The translations under genes were made by a program, and so were the position numbers. A DNA stretch of 64,000 nt from Bacillus sp. FJAT-42376 (GTDB taxonomy: Bacteria > Bacillota > Bacilli > Bacillales > Bacillaceae), in contig NZ_CP033906.1 in the NCBI RefSeq assembly GCF_003816055.1, forward strand, positions 124,001 to 188,000, in the 5' to 3' direction. Position 1 is the stretch's first letter; every line of letters starts with the position of its first letter. The notes under the pieces were generated by a model. That model had not been told where the DNA came from. It did no database searches and saw nothing but the letters and a program-made list of their open reading frames with translations. Positions 35,342 through 43,660 of this stretch are shown here, one piece after another.

Positions 35342-36511
35342 TTATTCAGGCTCTACTTTAGTCTTAAATTGCTGCTGCCCGTCTTTATATTCGAGAATGG
35401 CTGCTGATTTAACCGGATCATGATTTTTATCCAGCGTCAGGTTTCCTGAAACGAGAGCCAGATCTTTTGTTTCAGCTAAAGCCTTTTGAATTTTGACAGG
35501 ATCACCGCTGCCTGCGCGCTTGATGGCATCTGCAAGATAATAAGCCGTATCATATCCTAATGCCGCAAATGCGTCAGGAGATTTGTCTTTATACTTGCCT
35601 TTAAATGCTTTTACGAATTTTTGAATTTTTTCATCCGGATCCCCTGAAGAGTAATGATTTGTAATAAACGTGTTATTCAAAGCATCCCCTCCTGCAATTT
35701 CGGCAAGCTTTGGAGAATCCCAGCCGTCTCCGCCCATAAACGGAACATCAATTCCAAGCTCCCGGCCCTGCTTGATGATCAGACCCACTTCCTCGTAATA
35801 GCCAGGAAGGAAAACGAAGTCCGGCTTCGCCGATTTGATTCTTGTTAAGGTCGCCCGGAAATCCGTATCTTTGGCAATATATGCTTCCTCAATAACCACT
35901 TTTCCGCCAGCTTTCGTAAAGGCTTCTTTAAATGCAGCCGCCAGTCCTTTAGAATAGTCACTGGCGGAGTCGATGTATACCGCTGCTGTTTTCGCCTTCA
36001 ATTCACCTGAAGCGAAGTTCGCCGCAACGGTTCCCTGGAAAGGATCGATAAAGCACGTTCTGAAGGCAAACTCATTCACTTTGTCGTCTTTATTCGTAAT
36101 CGCAGGGTTCGTTCCTGTCGGGGTAATAAGAGGCACTTTGTTTTTCGCGAGAATTTCTACTTGTGCAAGCGTGTTTGTGCTGGTAGCTGCCCCCACTACA
36201 GCCGCCACTTTATCCTGGCTGACGAGTTTTAGTGCTCCGGAAGTTGCTTCAGCCGCTTCTGATTTATTATCGACTTTCACAAGCTCCAGTTTCTTTCCGT
36301 CAATCCCTTCTTTATTGATTTCTTCTAAAGCTAATTCCAAACCTTCAGAAACAGATTGTCCATATGACGCAACTCCGCCTGAAAGCTCCAGATTCGCACC
36401 AATTTTAATTTTATCGCTTGCAGTACCGCCTGTTTGTGCTCCGCATCCTGCCATAATCCCTGATAATAAAGATAAAGATAGAACAATTCCGGTTAATTTT
36501 TTCTTTCTCAT
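35342..36511 (-). CDS. livK: Branched-chain amino-acid ABC transporter substrate-binding lipoprotein LivK
   Basis: 389 residues. Lipoprotein signal with lipobox IMAGC (Cys about residue 22). The mature part is a periplasmic-binding-protein type I (Leu/Ile/Val-binding) domain: IKIGANLELSGGVASYGQ, VVGAATSTNTLA, PFMGGDGWDSPKL. It captures branched-chain or related amino acids outside the membrane for LivHM. First gene of the operon, with a CodY-like box about 85 bp upstream. Confidence 0.93.
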   Translation of the reverse strand: MRKKKLTGIVLSLSLLSGIMAGCGAQTGGTASDKIKIGANLELSGGVASYGQSVSEGLELALEEINKEGIDGKKLELVKVDNKSEAAEATSGALKLVSQDKVAAVVGAATSTNTLAQVEILAKNKVPLITPTGTNPAITNKDDKVNEFAFRTCFIDPFQGTVAANFASGELKAKTAAVYIDSASDYSKGLAAAFKEAFTKAGGKVVIEEAYIAKDTDFRATLTRIKSAKPDFVFLPGYYEEVGLIIKQGRELGIDVPFMGGDGWDSPKLAEIAGGDALNNTFITNHYSSGDPDEKIQKFVKAFKGKYKDKSPDAFAALGYDTAYYLADAIKRAGSGDPVKIQKALAETKDLALVSGNLTLDKNHDPVKSAAILEYKDGQQQFKTKVEPE

Positions 36512-36594
36512 TCGCCCATGCCCCCCGTTTACTTGAATAGATTGCGAGATTCATTGTCCCCTCTGTCATTTTTTCGAATAATTACAATAAAATT

Positions 36595-36609
36595 AATATT
36601 CTGAAAATA
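36595..36609. promoter_or_regulatory. CodY-box-like site upstream of livK
   Basis: AATATTCTGAAAATA matches the 15-bp CodY motif AATTTTCWGAAAATT at 13 positions. CodY senses branched-chain amino acids, so the location before a liv operon makes biological sense. The region is AT-rich, which weakens the match. Confidence 0.5.
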
Positions 36610-36873
36610 TTTTACATAATAGAATCTATTCCGTCTAGTAGGTTTGGATGCCTTTCTTCTATTTTATTTCTACATTATGTGACATTATTTTTAGGAAGAA
36701 ATGACTGTTCTGCTCGCATTATCGCCTTTCATTCATAAATCTGACCTGTCGTACTGGAAAAACATAGGGAGAAAAGGCGGTTCTTAGCATTAAAAAAATT
36801 TAATAAAATACACGAAAGGAGAATTGGAACTTTTTAGCATTTCATTCGTAAATGATGGATGGAGGTGGATAAA

Positions 36874-37383
36874 ATGCAAAGAAAGATCAGTTCCCTGCTG
36901 TTATTCGTTCTTTTAGTAACTGCTGGCTGCTCCTTGTCCGTGAAGAATGTCCCTCAGAATTCAAACCAGGACCCAAATATCACCGCTATAAAACAGGTCT
37001 TGCACTCTCAGTTGACAGGACCCGATTCAGAATTCATCAATGGCTTGGATAACATCCCAAAACTTGAACAGTATTATGAAAAACGCTACAAGTCATATTT
37101 TACTGAAGAAATGTACAACAGCTTTGTCTCTGCATATGCTTATAATTATCTTCTCATGGCACATGTTAAAGGACAGCAATTAAAGGTGGATGCTGTCAAT
37201 GTTAAAAGAATTGATTCCAAAGACGACATCTATGATTTTAAAGCGCTCGTCTTATATGGCAAAAAGGGAAGCAATCAAAAGTCCGCCGAAGTTTCAGGCA
37301 GTGTCAATTTCAACAAAGAAGGAAAAATAACTGGTATCACATACAGCGAGGATGACGGATTATCCAAAGAACTGAAGGATTAA
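36874..37383 (+). CDS. Hypothetical lipoprotein
   Basis: 169 residues from the ATG at 36874 (GGAGGTGG eight bases upstream). Lipobox VTAGC places the mature protein on the outer face of the membrane. The rest resembles a small alpha/beta domain (helical YYEKRYKSYFTEEMYNSFVSAYAY, quoted in part as YYEKRYKSYFTEEMYNSF, then three or four beta strands). I do not recognise the family. It is divergent from livK and followed at once by repeat family 2, copy 2. Confidence 0.65.
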   Translation: MQRKISSLLLFVLLVTAGCSLSVKNVPQNSNQDPNITAIKQVLHSQLTGPDSEFINGLDNIPKLEQYYEKRYKSYFTEEMYNSFVSAYAYNYLLMAHVKGQQLKVDAVNVKRIDSKDDIYDFKALVLYGKKGSNQKSAEVSGSVNFNKEGKITGITYSEDDGLSKELKD

Positions 37384-37395
37384 ATGGATATGAAA

Positions 37396-37655
37396 AGGGG
37401 CCGGGACATAACTAAAATTGTTGTCCTAAAAGCCGAACATTTCTTTTGAAAAAGCACTGTTAAACTTTGCTTTTGATTTCCGCTGCAGTCGTTCGCTCCA
37501 ATCAATAGGTGTTCAAAAACAACCATATGCTTTAACATAACCTTTGAAAAAAGCATGAAAAACAGTAAAACCGAACGATTACGAAGCTCTATATCAGAGT
37601 TTCAAATAATCGTTCGGTTTTTTTATTAGCCGGAAACCTTTTGTTCCAAGCCTCT
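37396..37655 (+). repeat. Dispersed repeat family 2, copy 2 (interrupted by MITE copy E)
   Basis: Same ends as copy 1 (AGGGGCCGGGACATAAC left; TGTTCCAAGCCTCT right) and the same ACCGAACGATTA ... TAATCGTTCGGT hairpin with a T run. Without the insertion the unit is about 162 bp. It follows the lipoprotein gene and may terminate it. Confidence 0.8.
37454..37542 (+). mobile_element. MITE-like element, copy E (89 bp, core deleted)
   Basis: Ends GCACTGTTAAAC and GCTTTAACATAACC; most of the GC-rich core is deleted. Perfect 9-bp duplication TTTGAAAAA (37445-37453, 37543-37551). Removing the element and one duplicate restores the exact sequence of the empty site in the family-2 copy at 59521-59680. 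Orientation opposite to copy D. Confidence 0.88.
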
Positions 37656-37694
37656 TTCTTGTAAATATTTGCATTTTCTATCAGCAGCTCCACT

Positions 37695-38678
37695 TTATAT
37701 TTTTCTTTGAGCCTGAGGAGGCTGCTCAAGCCATCCCCGCTCCATCATGAGCTTTGCGCCTTCTTCTACATAAAGCAAAATGTCTTTCATCAGAAGCATA
37801 TAATGAGCCCCCACATCCCGTCTCATCGCAGCAGACAGTGACCTGCCGAGCAGCCATATCGCGGTTGTAGTGGAAGTCGTAATCATAAACATATTCAATT
37901 TATCCGAAAACGGGCTGACGGAAGAAGCCGTCACCTCCATAGACACGGGAAGCGTTCCCAGGTGCCCTTCTTTCTTGAGCAGGTCATTAAATGTGTCAAT
38001 CTGTTTCTGGGCAAGCTTCTGACCTTTTATAAAAAACTGCCTGACATCATGGTCTCTGCACGTTTGGATAAGCCCCAGGAGATGGATCATTCCGATATAA
38101 TTCCTCTCTATAATGAAAAAGGCTTCTCCCAATTCAAAGGCATTGAGCGGTCTTTCCTTCAGCCAGCCATTGAGGAAAGAGTCTTTTTGGACGAAATCCG
38201 CCTGGTCCGGATAAGGAATTTTAGGCGGACGGTCATAAATTCCTTTGGAGAGCATAAGATCAACTGCTTTCCGGTAAACTTGCGACGCCCTATCCTTTGA
38301 GAGAGTGAAAAAATCGAGTAAATCTTTTCTGGCAACCGTTATAAAAGAATACGTATATCCCATCATCCCAAGCTGGCTGACACGGTACACATAACTTAGA
38401 GCATAGAGGTCCGTAAACAGCGGAGGAGCCTTTTCATCCAAATCAGCCTCTCCAAAACCATAGGGGACCGGATAATTTTCTTCCTCAAATATTGTTTTCA
38501 GGCGGGCAATGGATGATACAGACACGTCAAAGGCTTCCTGAACGACTGGTCTGATTTCTTCATCCTCCATGTGAAGGAGAAAATGTTTCAAAAAACAGGA
38601 GGACGCCGTCTCCTGCATATAAGCGGTCCATAAAGCAGATATTTCAGGAGTGGTTAGGTTAATATTGTGCTGAACCAA
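37695..38678 (-). CDS. DUF3231-family protein (paralogue 2)
   Basis: 327 residues from a TTG at 38678, seven bases after GGGGGT; the open frame reaches 38717 but lacks a ribosome site there. The start VQHNINLTTPEISALWTAYM, two similar helical halves and the GWLEQPPQA ending match DUF3231 and the paralogue at 22316-23323, with clear divergence between them. Function unknown; soluble, with no signal peptide. Both paralogues have MITE copies next to them. Confidence 0.73.
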   Translation of the reverse strand: MVQHNINLTTPEISALWTAYMQETASSCFLKHFLLHMEDEEIRPVVQEAFDVSVSSIARLKTIFEEENYPVPYGFGEADLDEKAPPLFTDLYALSYVYRVSQLGMMGYTYSFITVARKDLLDFFTLSKDRASQVYRKAVDLMLSKGIYDRPPKIPYPDQADFVQKDSFLNGWLKERPLNAFELGEAFFIIERNYIGMIHLLGLIQTCRDHDVRQFFIKGQKLAQKQIDTFNDLLKKEGHLGTLPVSMEVTASSVSPFSDKLNMFMITTSTTTAIWLLGRSLSAAMRRDVGAHYMLLMKDILLYVEEGAKLMMERGWLEQPPQAQRKI

Positions 38679-38809
38679 ATGAATGACCCCCGGCCGATTT
38701 TTCCTTACTATGTGCAACAGGAGGTTTTCTATTCAGTTAAAAAGCGTTGGTTCTGGATTTTCCAGAGCTGTTTGTTTAAAATTCTTTAAAAGATGAGGGA
38801 GGAATGGAA

Positions 38810-39427
38810 ATGAACATCACTGTATTCGGAGCAAGCGGAGGCACGGGAATTGAACTAGTGAAACAGGCAGCCGATCAAGGCCACCTAATAAAGGCTTTTG
38901 TGAGAACCCCATCCAAATTTCCTTTCAAAACCGAACCGGCTATTGAAATGATTCACGGCAATGCTCTTGACCGCTCGGCTGTAAACCAGGCCGTCAAAGG
39001 CAGTGATGCAGTCATTTCCTGCCTTGGAGCAGATGGTCTAAACAAGACGACTGCTCTTTCTGACATGACATCAAATATCCTGGAAGCTATGAAAGAGTCC
39101 GGCATTCAGAGACTCGGGTATGTAGCCAGTGCTGGAATTGACCGGGAGATCCCTGGATTGCGCGGAAAAATGGCTGCTTTCTTTCTGCGCAACGTTCTCG
39201 ATGATCACCGGAAGGCAGCAGAGCTAATGAAAGAATCGGGAATGGAATGGACAATCGCCAGGCCAATGCGGCTGATGGATGAACCGTTAACCGGTGTATA
39301 CCGCACCTCACTTGAGAGTGTCCCTGAAAACGGTCAAAAAATCAGCAGGGCAGATGTGGCACACTTCATCCTATCATCCATCCAGAACCACACGTTTATC
39401 CGGAAATCAGTTGGTCTTGCTTACTGA
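38810..39427 (+). CDS. NAD(P)H-binding SDR-family protein
   Basis: 205 residues from the ATG at 38810 with GGAGGAATGG upstream. Atypical SDR with the GASGGTG loop (residues 6-12) and the NAD(P)-binding_10 pattern (ISCLGADG, YVASAGID, EWTIARPMRL) found in NmrA/YwnB-like proteins. Probably a cofactor-binding reductase or redox sensor; substrate unknown. Monocistronic. A parS-like sequence starts two bases after its stop codon. Confidence 0.8.
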   Translation: MNITVFGASGGTGIELVKQAADQGHLIKAFVRTPSKFPFKTEPAIEMIHGNALDRSAVNQAVKGSDAVISCLGADGLNKTTALSDMTSNILEAMKESGIQRLGYVASAGIDREIPGLRGKMAAFFLRNVLDDHRKAAELMKESGMEWTIARPMRLMDEPLTGVYRTSLESVPENGQKISRADVAHFILSSIQNHTFIRKSVGLAY

Positions 39428-39428
39428 T

Positions 39429-39444
39429 TGTTTCACATGGAACA
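39429..39444. promoter_or_regulatory. parS-like site (candidate ParB/Spo0J binding site)
   Basis: TGTTTCACATGGAACA matches the Bacillus parS sequence (TGTTTCACGTGGAACA, reverse complement of TGTTCCACGTGAAACA) at 15 of 16 positions, with a change in the central CG. It lies in an intergenic gap. The origin-proximal character of the window agrees, but the central substitution may weaken binding. Confidence 0.5.
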
Positions 39445-39476
39445 AAAAAAGAAGCCTCTAGCGAGTGCTTCTTTTT
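39445..39476. terminator. Bidirectional terminator
   Basis: AAAAAGAAGC ... GCTTCTTTTT stem with an 11-base loop, between the SDR gene and the convergent small peptide gene, overlapping the latter's 3' end. Confidence 0.75.
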
Positions 39477-39553
39477 CGGCTATTCATCATTTTTTTTGCA
39501 ATCGGGTAGATAATGGGGGCCCATTTCATCACTTTTCTAATAAATTTTCCCAC
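39458..39553 (-). CDS. Small cationic protein, 31 residues
   Basis: GTG start at 39553 with GAGGAGGG upstream. The product (31 residues) begins MGKFIRKVMKWAPIIYP and ends in a Lys/Arg-rich tail (MMNSRKRSTR). One short hydrophobic patch between basic ends suggests a membrane-associated amphipathic helix. Similar 30-residue proteins of unknown function occur in Bacilli, in my recollection. The strong ribosome site and flanking terminator support a real gene. Confidence 0.6.
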   Translation of the reverse strand: MGKFIRKVMKWAPIIYPIAKKMMNSRKRSTR

Positions 39554-39609
39554 TTGGATCCCTCCTCATTATCTATACATTTCCCAACATTGGAGCAGCA
39601 TAAACCAGC

Positions 39610-40092
39610 TTATTTTTTTATGATTGGCACCCACACTTCACACCGGTAATCCAAATGATACGGGTCCCCTGCCGGATAGACTTCCATTTCAGGACCCGCT
39701 GCGTGTTCATACCCCGTTGATGGAAACCACTCTGAGTAAACCCTTCCCCAAACATCCTGAATCGCATTCGGCATGGGTCCGGCGGATTCAAATACAGCCC
39801 ATGTCTGGGCAGGAATGATCCGCTCCTCCAGTTCCTTATCTTCTGAAGTCCCCGTCTGCTCTGCAGCAATCATATAAACCATTTCTTCTTTGTCCTGATT
39901 GATATCAAGGCACAGCCCGAGGAAGCCCATCGGACCGAGATTTGGTGCAAGCCTTTCGCTTAACCCATTCGGCCGATTGGACTCCTCCCAAAACTCACTG
40001 ATGGTTTTCTGCTGGTGCCCATTGGCTGTCGAAGTTTTAATCGACTTTCCAATCACTTTAAAGCTTTCTTTGTTCACAATCCGATAATTCAT
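39610..40092 (-). pseudogene. GyrI-like effector-binding domain, 3' part of a frameshifted AraC-GyrI gene
   Basis: 160 residues, ATG at 40092 with AAGGGAG upstream, so it may still be translated alone. The start MNYRIVNKESFKVIGKSI and the ending EVWVPIIKK are those of AraC_E_bind/GyrI-like small-molecule binding domains. The same frame stays open upstream as FHIQLKGEKE, exactly the linker expected in one-piece AraC-GyrI regulators of Bacilli. The linker belongs to the end of the upstream HTH gene, so one base appears to have been lost near 40122-40128. It may be a true mutation or an error in a TTCTTTTC tract. Confidence 0.7.
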
Positions 40093-40106
40093 TTCTTTTT
40101 CTCCCT

Positions 40107-40472
40107 TCAGCTGAATGTGAAAAGAAGCCGGGGATAAGCCTTTAGCAAACGGCCCGATTTCCGGGCTTCGGTCGGGCTCATACCGTGAGCTCTCCGGAAT
40201 GCTTTAGAGAAAGATTCAGGTGTCTCATAGCCATATTTCAGGGCAATATCGATGACCTTAGCCGATGTGTTCACCACTTCCTGTGCAGCGAGGGTCAGCC
40301 TTCTATTTCGCATATACTCACCCGGAGTAACCCCTGTAACCATCAAAAACATCCTTTGAAAATGAAATTTTGACATACAGGCGATTGAAGCCGCTTCCTC
40401 TACGCTGAACCCTGAGCTCAATCTTTCCTCCATATAACGGATACTGTCATTCATGCGGATTAAAGCTTCCAC
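40107..40472 (-). pseudogene. AraC-type DNA-binding domain, 5' part of the frameshifted AraC-GyrI gene
   Basis: 121 residues: two helix-turn-helix motifs of the AraC/XylS domain (CMSKFHFQRMFLMVTG; VIDIALKYGYETPESFSKAF). The last six residues (LLFTFS) depart from the family linker (RLSFHIQLKGEKE expected) because of the apparent -1 frameshift. Intact relatives of about 290 residues carry this domain followed by the GyrI-like domain found at 39610-40092. A product of this half alone could still bind DNA but would lack its effector domain. Confidence 0.72.
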
Positions 40473-40691
40473 CCCGCACCTCCTCTTCTCTATCTACTGT
40501 ACCTGCCGGAGAATTTCCCTTCCTGTCCGTTCTTGCTCTTTTATCACCAGTTCTTCTCATGCTTCTTCATGAAAAAGAGATTTTCCTTCTTAGAAATCAC
40601 TCTGCTCATTTCCGCTGCAGCCCGGATCCCCTCCATCCAGAGCAAAATGAATATGGCCTAATCAAAAAAGACCAGCAACTCATGCTGATCC

Positions 40692-41387
40692 TTATTCTCC
40701 AGATAATATTTCGGCTAAAGATTGAAAACCTTCATCCTGCAGGCGCAAATCGTTTATGCTCCGCTTCATATGCTGGTCAATTAATTCATGAAGCTCATCC
40801 GCATTCTTTTCTTCCATTGCCTTCACCATTTTTTCATGCTCGGCAGCCCTTGCGTTATGCTCGGTTTCCACCTGATAAAATACATCAAACAGAAAAAGGT
40901 ACACATTGTTTTGATTGAGCAGCTGTTCCATATAGCGGATCAGGAACTTATTTTCGCTTTTTCTCGCCAGGTATAAGTGGAATTCCTTATTTAAATTCAC
41001 GTATCCGTTCAAATCTTTGTTTTTGTAAGTCTCCTGCTCTTTTGCCAGCAGGCTGTTGAGCTTTTTAATATCCTCATCCCTAATATGCCTGAGTCCGTAT
41101 TTAACCGCCATATGTTCAAATTCTTTTCTCATATCGAAAAAGGAAAGAATCTCTTCCTTTGACGGGTGAACAACATAAGAGCCTTTGTTTGGAATAATTT
41201 CAATGAGTCCTTCTGTTTCAAGCCGTTTGAAAGCCTGCCTGATGGGGGTACGGCTTACCTTCAGCGTTTCCGAAATGGTTTGCTCCACAAGCTGGGTTCC
41301 CGGAGCAATTTTTCTGGCAAGCAGCGCCTCTTTCAAATGAATATAGACGCGCTGCTCTGTCGTCTGTTTTCCCTTCAAATCGCTCAC
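40692..41387 (-). CDS. GntR-family transcriptional regulator, FadR/FCD type
   Basis: 231 residues. Winged helix about residues 10-75 (LVEQTISETLKVSRTPIRQA, NKGSYVV) followed by an all-helical FCD ligand domain (about 85-215) with Asp/His residues that often bind a metal (FDMRKEFEH, LNKEFHLYL, AAEHEKMVKAM). Such proteins respond to small carboxylates. No obvious target operon is adjacent; the divergent side holds the YitT gene on the same strand, so targets may lie elsewhere. Confidence 0.85.
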   Translation of the reverse strand: MSDLKGKQTTEQRVYIHLKEALLARKIAPGTQLVEQTISETLKVSRTPIRQAFKRLETEGLIEIIPNKGSYVVHPSKEEILSFFDMRKEFEHMAVKYGLRHIRDEDIKKLNSLLAKEQETYKNKDLNGYVNLNKEFHLYLARKSENKFLIRYMEQLLNQNNVYLFLFDVFYQVETEHNARAAEHEKMVKAMEEKNADELHELIDQHMKRSINDLRLQDEGFQSLAEILSGE

Positions 41388-41468
41388 CCTTCATTTCCGC
41401 ACATTTCCCGTTTCTTCTCTTTATCATAAACGAAAACAAGTGCGTGAAAAAGAGCAGAGGCTCGGAAA

Positions 41469-42314
41469 TTAAGCAAAAGTCTTAAAATTCCTTCCCATGA
41501 TTTCGTTCATATTATGAATGGTCACAAAAGCGTCCTTGTCTACAGATTGAATGTACATTTTCAGGCGGTGAAAGTCTCTCCTTGCCAGGATGGTCGTGAT
41601 AACTTCCTTTTCATCATTTGAAAAAGCCCCTTTCGCCGTATGCACCGTAGCGCCTTTATTCAGTTCCAGCAGGATATACTGCTTAATTTTGTGACTTTCT
41701 CCGCTGATGATGACCACTTCTTTATTTTCGTTCATCAGCTGCATTGCGTAATCAATCAGGAATCCTTTTATAAGAAGACCCAATAAGGCATACATTCCCG
41801 TTTGAATGCCAAATACCAGTGCGGACGATAGGACAATGAGAATATCGGCAAGCAATACGGCCCTGCCCATTTCCATATGAGTAAATTTATTAATGATTCT
41901 CGCAACAATATCCGTTCCCCCTGTAGATGCATGCTGGCTGAATACAAGGGCACTTCCCACTGCACCAATAATCATCCCAATTATCAGCTCGATTAAGGCA
42001 TCATCACTCATAGGCTTTTCCATTGGGAAAAAGATGCTGAACCCCCATACAATCAAACTGAGTGTAATGCTTGAGTAGAGAGAGATGGCTCCGAATGCAG
42101 ACCCAATCGTAAGAAATCCGACGATAAACAGGATTCCGTCAAGCATGAGCATGATTTGACCGACCGGCAGCGGCAGGAAGTGCTGAATGACAATGGATAA
42201 TCCTCCCGTTCCTCCAGCAGCAATTCTATTTGGGGAAAGGAAAAAGTGAATGTTTGTTGCGACCAGGATCAATCCGAGATTTATTTTCAAAAATGACAGC
42301 ATTTTTGGACTCAT
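41469..42314 (-). CDS. YitT-family membrane protein (DUF161 + DUF2179), paralogue 2
   Basis: 281 residues, ATG preceded by AGGAGGTC. Five or six transmembrane helices with the family motifs AAGGTGGLSI and STGGTDIVARI, then a C-terminal DUF2179 domain (GATVHTAKGAFSNDEKEVI). Paralogue of the protein at 11030-11866. Function unknown. A good promoter lies at 42369-42397. It may continue into the GntR gene 81 bp downstream. Confidence 0.87.
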   Translation of the reverse strand: MSPKMLSFLKINLGLILVATNIHFFLSPNRIAAGGTGGLSIVIQHFLPLPVGQIMLMLDGILFIVGFLTIGSAFGAISLYSSITLSLIVWGFSIFFPMEKPMSDDALIELIIGMIIGAVGSALVFSQHASTGGTDIVARIINKFTHMEMGRAVLLADILIVLSSALVFGIQTGMYALLGLLIKGFLIDYAMQLMNENKEVVIISGESHKIKQYILLELNKGATVHTAKGAFSNDEKEVITTILARRDFHRLKMYIQSVDKDAFVTIHNMNEIMGRNFKTFA

Positions 42315-42368
42315 TCGGAGACCTCCTTTTCAGAAAATATTGTCGTTCAAAATTGTTCAACAATCCAG

Positions 42369-42397
42369 ATTATAACGACCCGCGAACGGGATGTAAA
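42369..42397 (-). promoter_or_regulatory. Sigma-A promoter of the second yitT-type gene
   Basis: Minus strand TTTACA (42392-42397), 17-bp spacer, TATAAT (42369-42374), about 55 bp upstream of the ATG. Confidence 0.7.
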
Positions 42398-42618
42398 TGA
42401 TTAATCGAATGTTAAGCCCTTACATTTGAATTTGATTATTTGAAACAAGAAAATAGGAATATACCTGCCTTCCAGCGATTGGAATGAAGAGAAAATGGAG
42501 CCTATGTCCCTATGACAATAAATGAATCTCCAATCCATTTCGCTCCTTCATTTAATCCTTAGAAAATCCACCATTTATCGTTTCCGACAACTCGGAAAAT
42601 TGCCCTTATTTAACTAAA

Positions 42619-42802
42619 GGCTTTGTTAAAGAAAGTTGTTGATTTTTAACACCTGTTGAGTGGAGCGGAAGGCATGAGACTCCGAGCTGAGAGCAGCGGG
42701 ACAGGTGAGACCCCGCAGTGGCGAAGCCAGGAGGAGGCTCACCGCACGCCCAAGGATAAGCGAACGACTTCAGCGGAAATCAACAGCCAAGTTTAACAGA
42801 TC
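42619..42802 (-). mobile_element. MITE-like element, copy F (184 bp, inverted)
   Basis: Full-length, inverted relative to copy A (GGCTTTGTTAAAG at the left; GTTTAACAGATC at the right). Perfect 9-bp duplication TTAACTAAA (42610-42618, 42803-42811). It lies between the yitT-type promoter region and the 3' end of the TetR gene. The remaining 42398-42609 shows no gene. Confidence 0.88.
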
Positions 42803-42836
42803 TTAACTAAAAAAAGCAGCCCCGACAGGCCGCTTT

Positions 42837-43496
42837 TTACGCTTGCATTTTTTTCAGGATGTAGTCAATCAAATCTCCCATTGGACGGTCATCAATCGCG
42901 TCCAGGACCTCCGGCTTCAGCAGCTGGAGTTTTTTTATTTCATAGTAATCATACAGGGCACGTTTAACGGAAATCCCCTCTTCCATAAGGAAGGCAGGGC
43001 TCAATAAGCGCTTAAAGGCCGCTTCATCCTGCATAATCAATAGGGATGGATTAACCGGATGAAAGACTCCTTCTCTGATTCCTTCCTCGTAGAAATCTTT
43101 TATATGATTTTCTCTCCATTTTCTTCCTGCCGTAATTTCCTGATACACGTCAGGACAGCTTTGACGCAAATCCCTCATGAAAATTTCAGATGAATAAATG
43201 GCCGAAAGAGCGGCCTGCTGAAATACCTTTTGAAAGCGGTACGTGTAGCTAATTTCTTTATTTAAAAGGGTTTCATCCACTTCTTTGCTGTAATCGGTAA
43301 ATACCTCTCCCACTTTTTGTATAATTTCTTCCTTTGAGGAAAAATAATTATAAAGGGTTGCCTTGCTTACGTTGATCAGCTGAGTCATATCCTGGATCTT
43401 CATCTTGCTGAAACCTTGTATGCGCATGACATTCATGAGTTTCTTTGCATAGGAGGTCCGCATTTCCTCTCGCTGTTCATCATCTAACTTACGCAT
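42837..43496 (-). CDS. TetR/AcrR-family transcriptional regulator
   Basis: 219 residues from the ATG at 43496, eight bases after AAGGAG. HTH about residues 20-55 (KMKIQDMTQLINVSKATLYNYF). Long helical ligand domain. Divergent from the aldehyde dehydrogenase at 43661; the 164-bp intergenic region has a TAGAC-N7-GTCTA palindrome and a repeated ACATTTTAGAC element, likely operators. It probably represses the dehydrogenase and is induced by its substrate or an aldehyde. Confidence 0.85.
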   Translation of the reverse strand: MRKLDDEQREEMRTSYAKKLMNVMRIQGFSKMKIQDMTQLINVSKATLYNYFSSKEEIIQKVGEVFTDYSKEVDETLLNKEISYTYRFQKVFQQAALSAIYSSEIFMRDLRQSCPDVYQEITAGRKWRENHIKDFYEEGIREGVFHPVNPSLLIMQDEAAFKRLLSPAFLMEEGISVKRALYDYYEIKKLQLLKPEVLDAIDDRPMGDLIDYILKKMQA

Positions 43497-43544
43497 TCCT
43501 CTCACTCCTTTCAAACAAAGTAAGCTCTATCCATTAGAACATTT

Positions 43545-43561
43545 TAGACGAAATAAGTCTA
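43545..43561. promoter_or_regulatory. Palindromic operator candidate between tetR and aldehyde dehydrogenase
   Basis: TAGAC-N7-GTCTA within ACATTTTAGACGAAATAAGTCTAG. The left half, ACATTTTAGAC, recurs at 43608-43618 close to the dehydrogenase start. Likely binding sites of the adjacent TetR protein. Confidence 0.5.
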
Positions 43562-43660
43562 GTTGGTTTACAAAGATTCCTTGTGTGTGATACATTGTTC
43601 CACGTAAACATTTTAGACTTTTATAAACCAAAAAGTACAAAATAAAAGGAGCGATACAGC

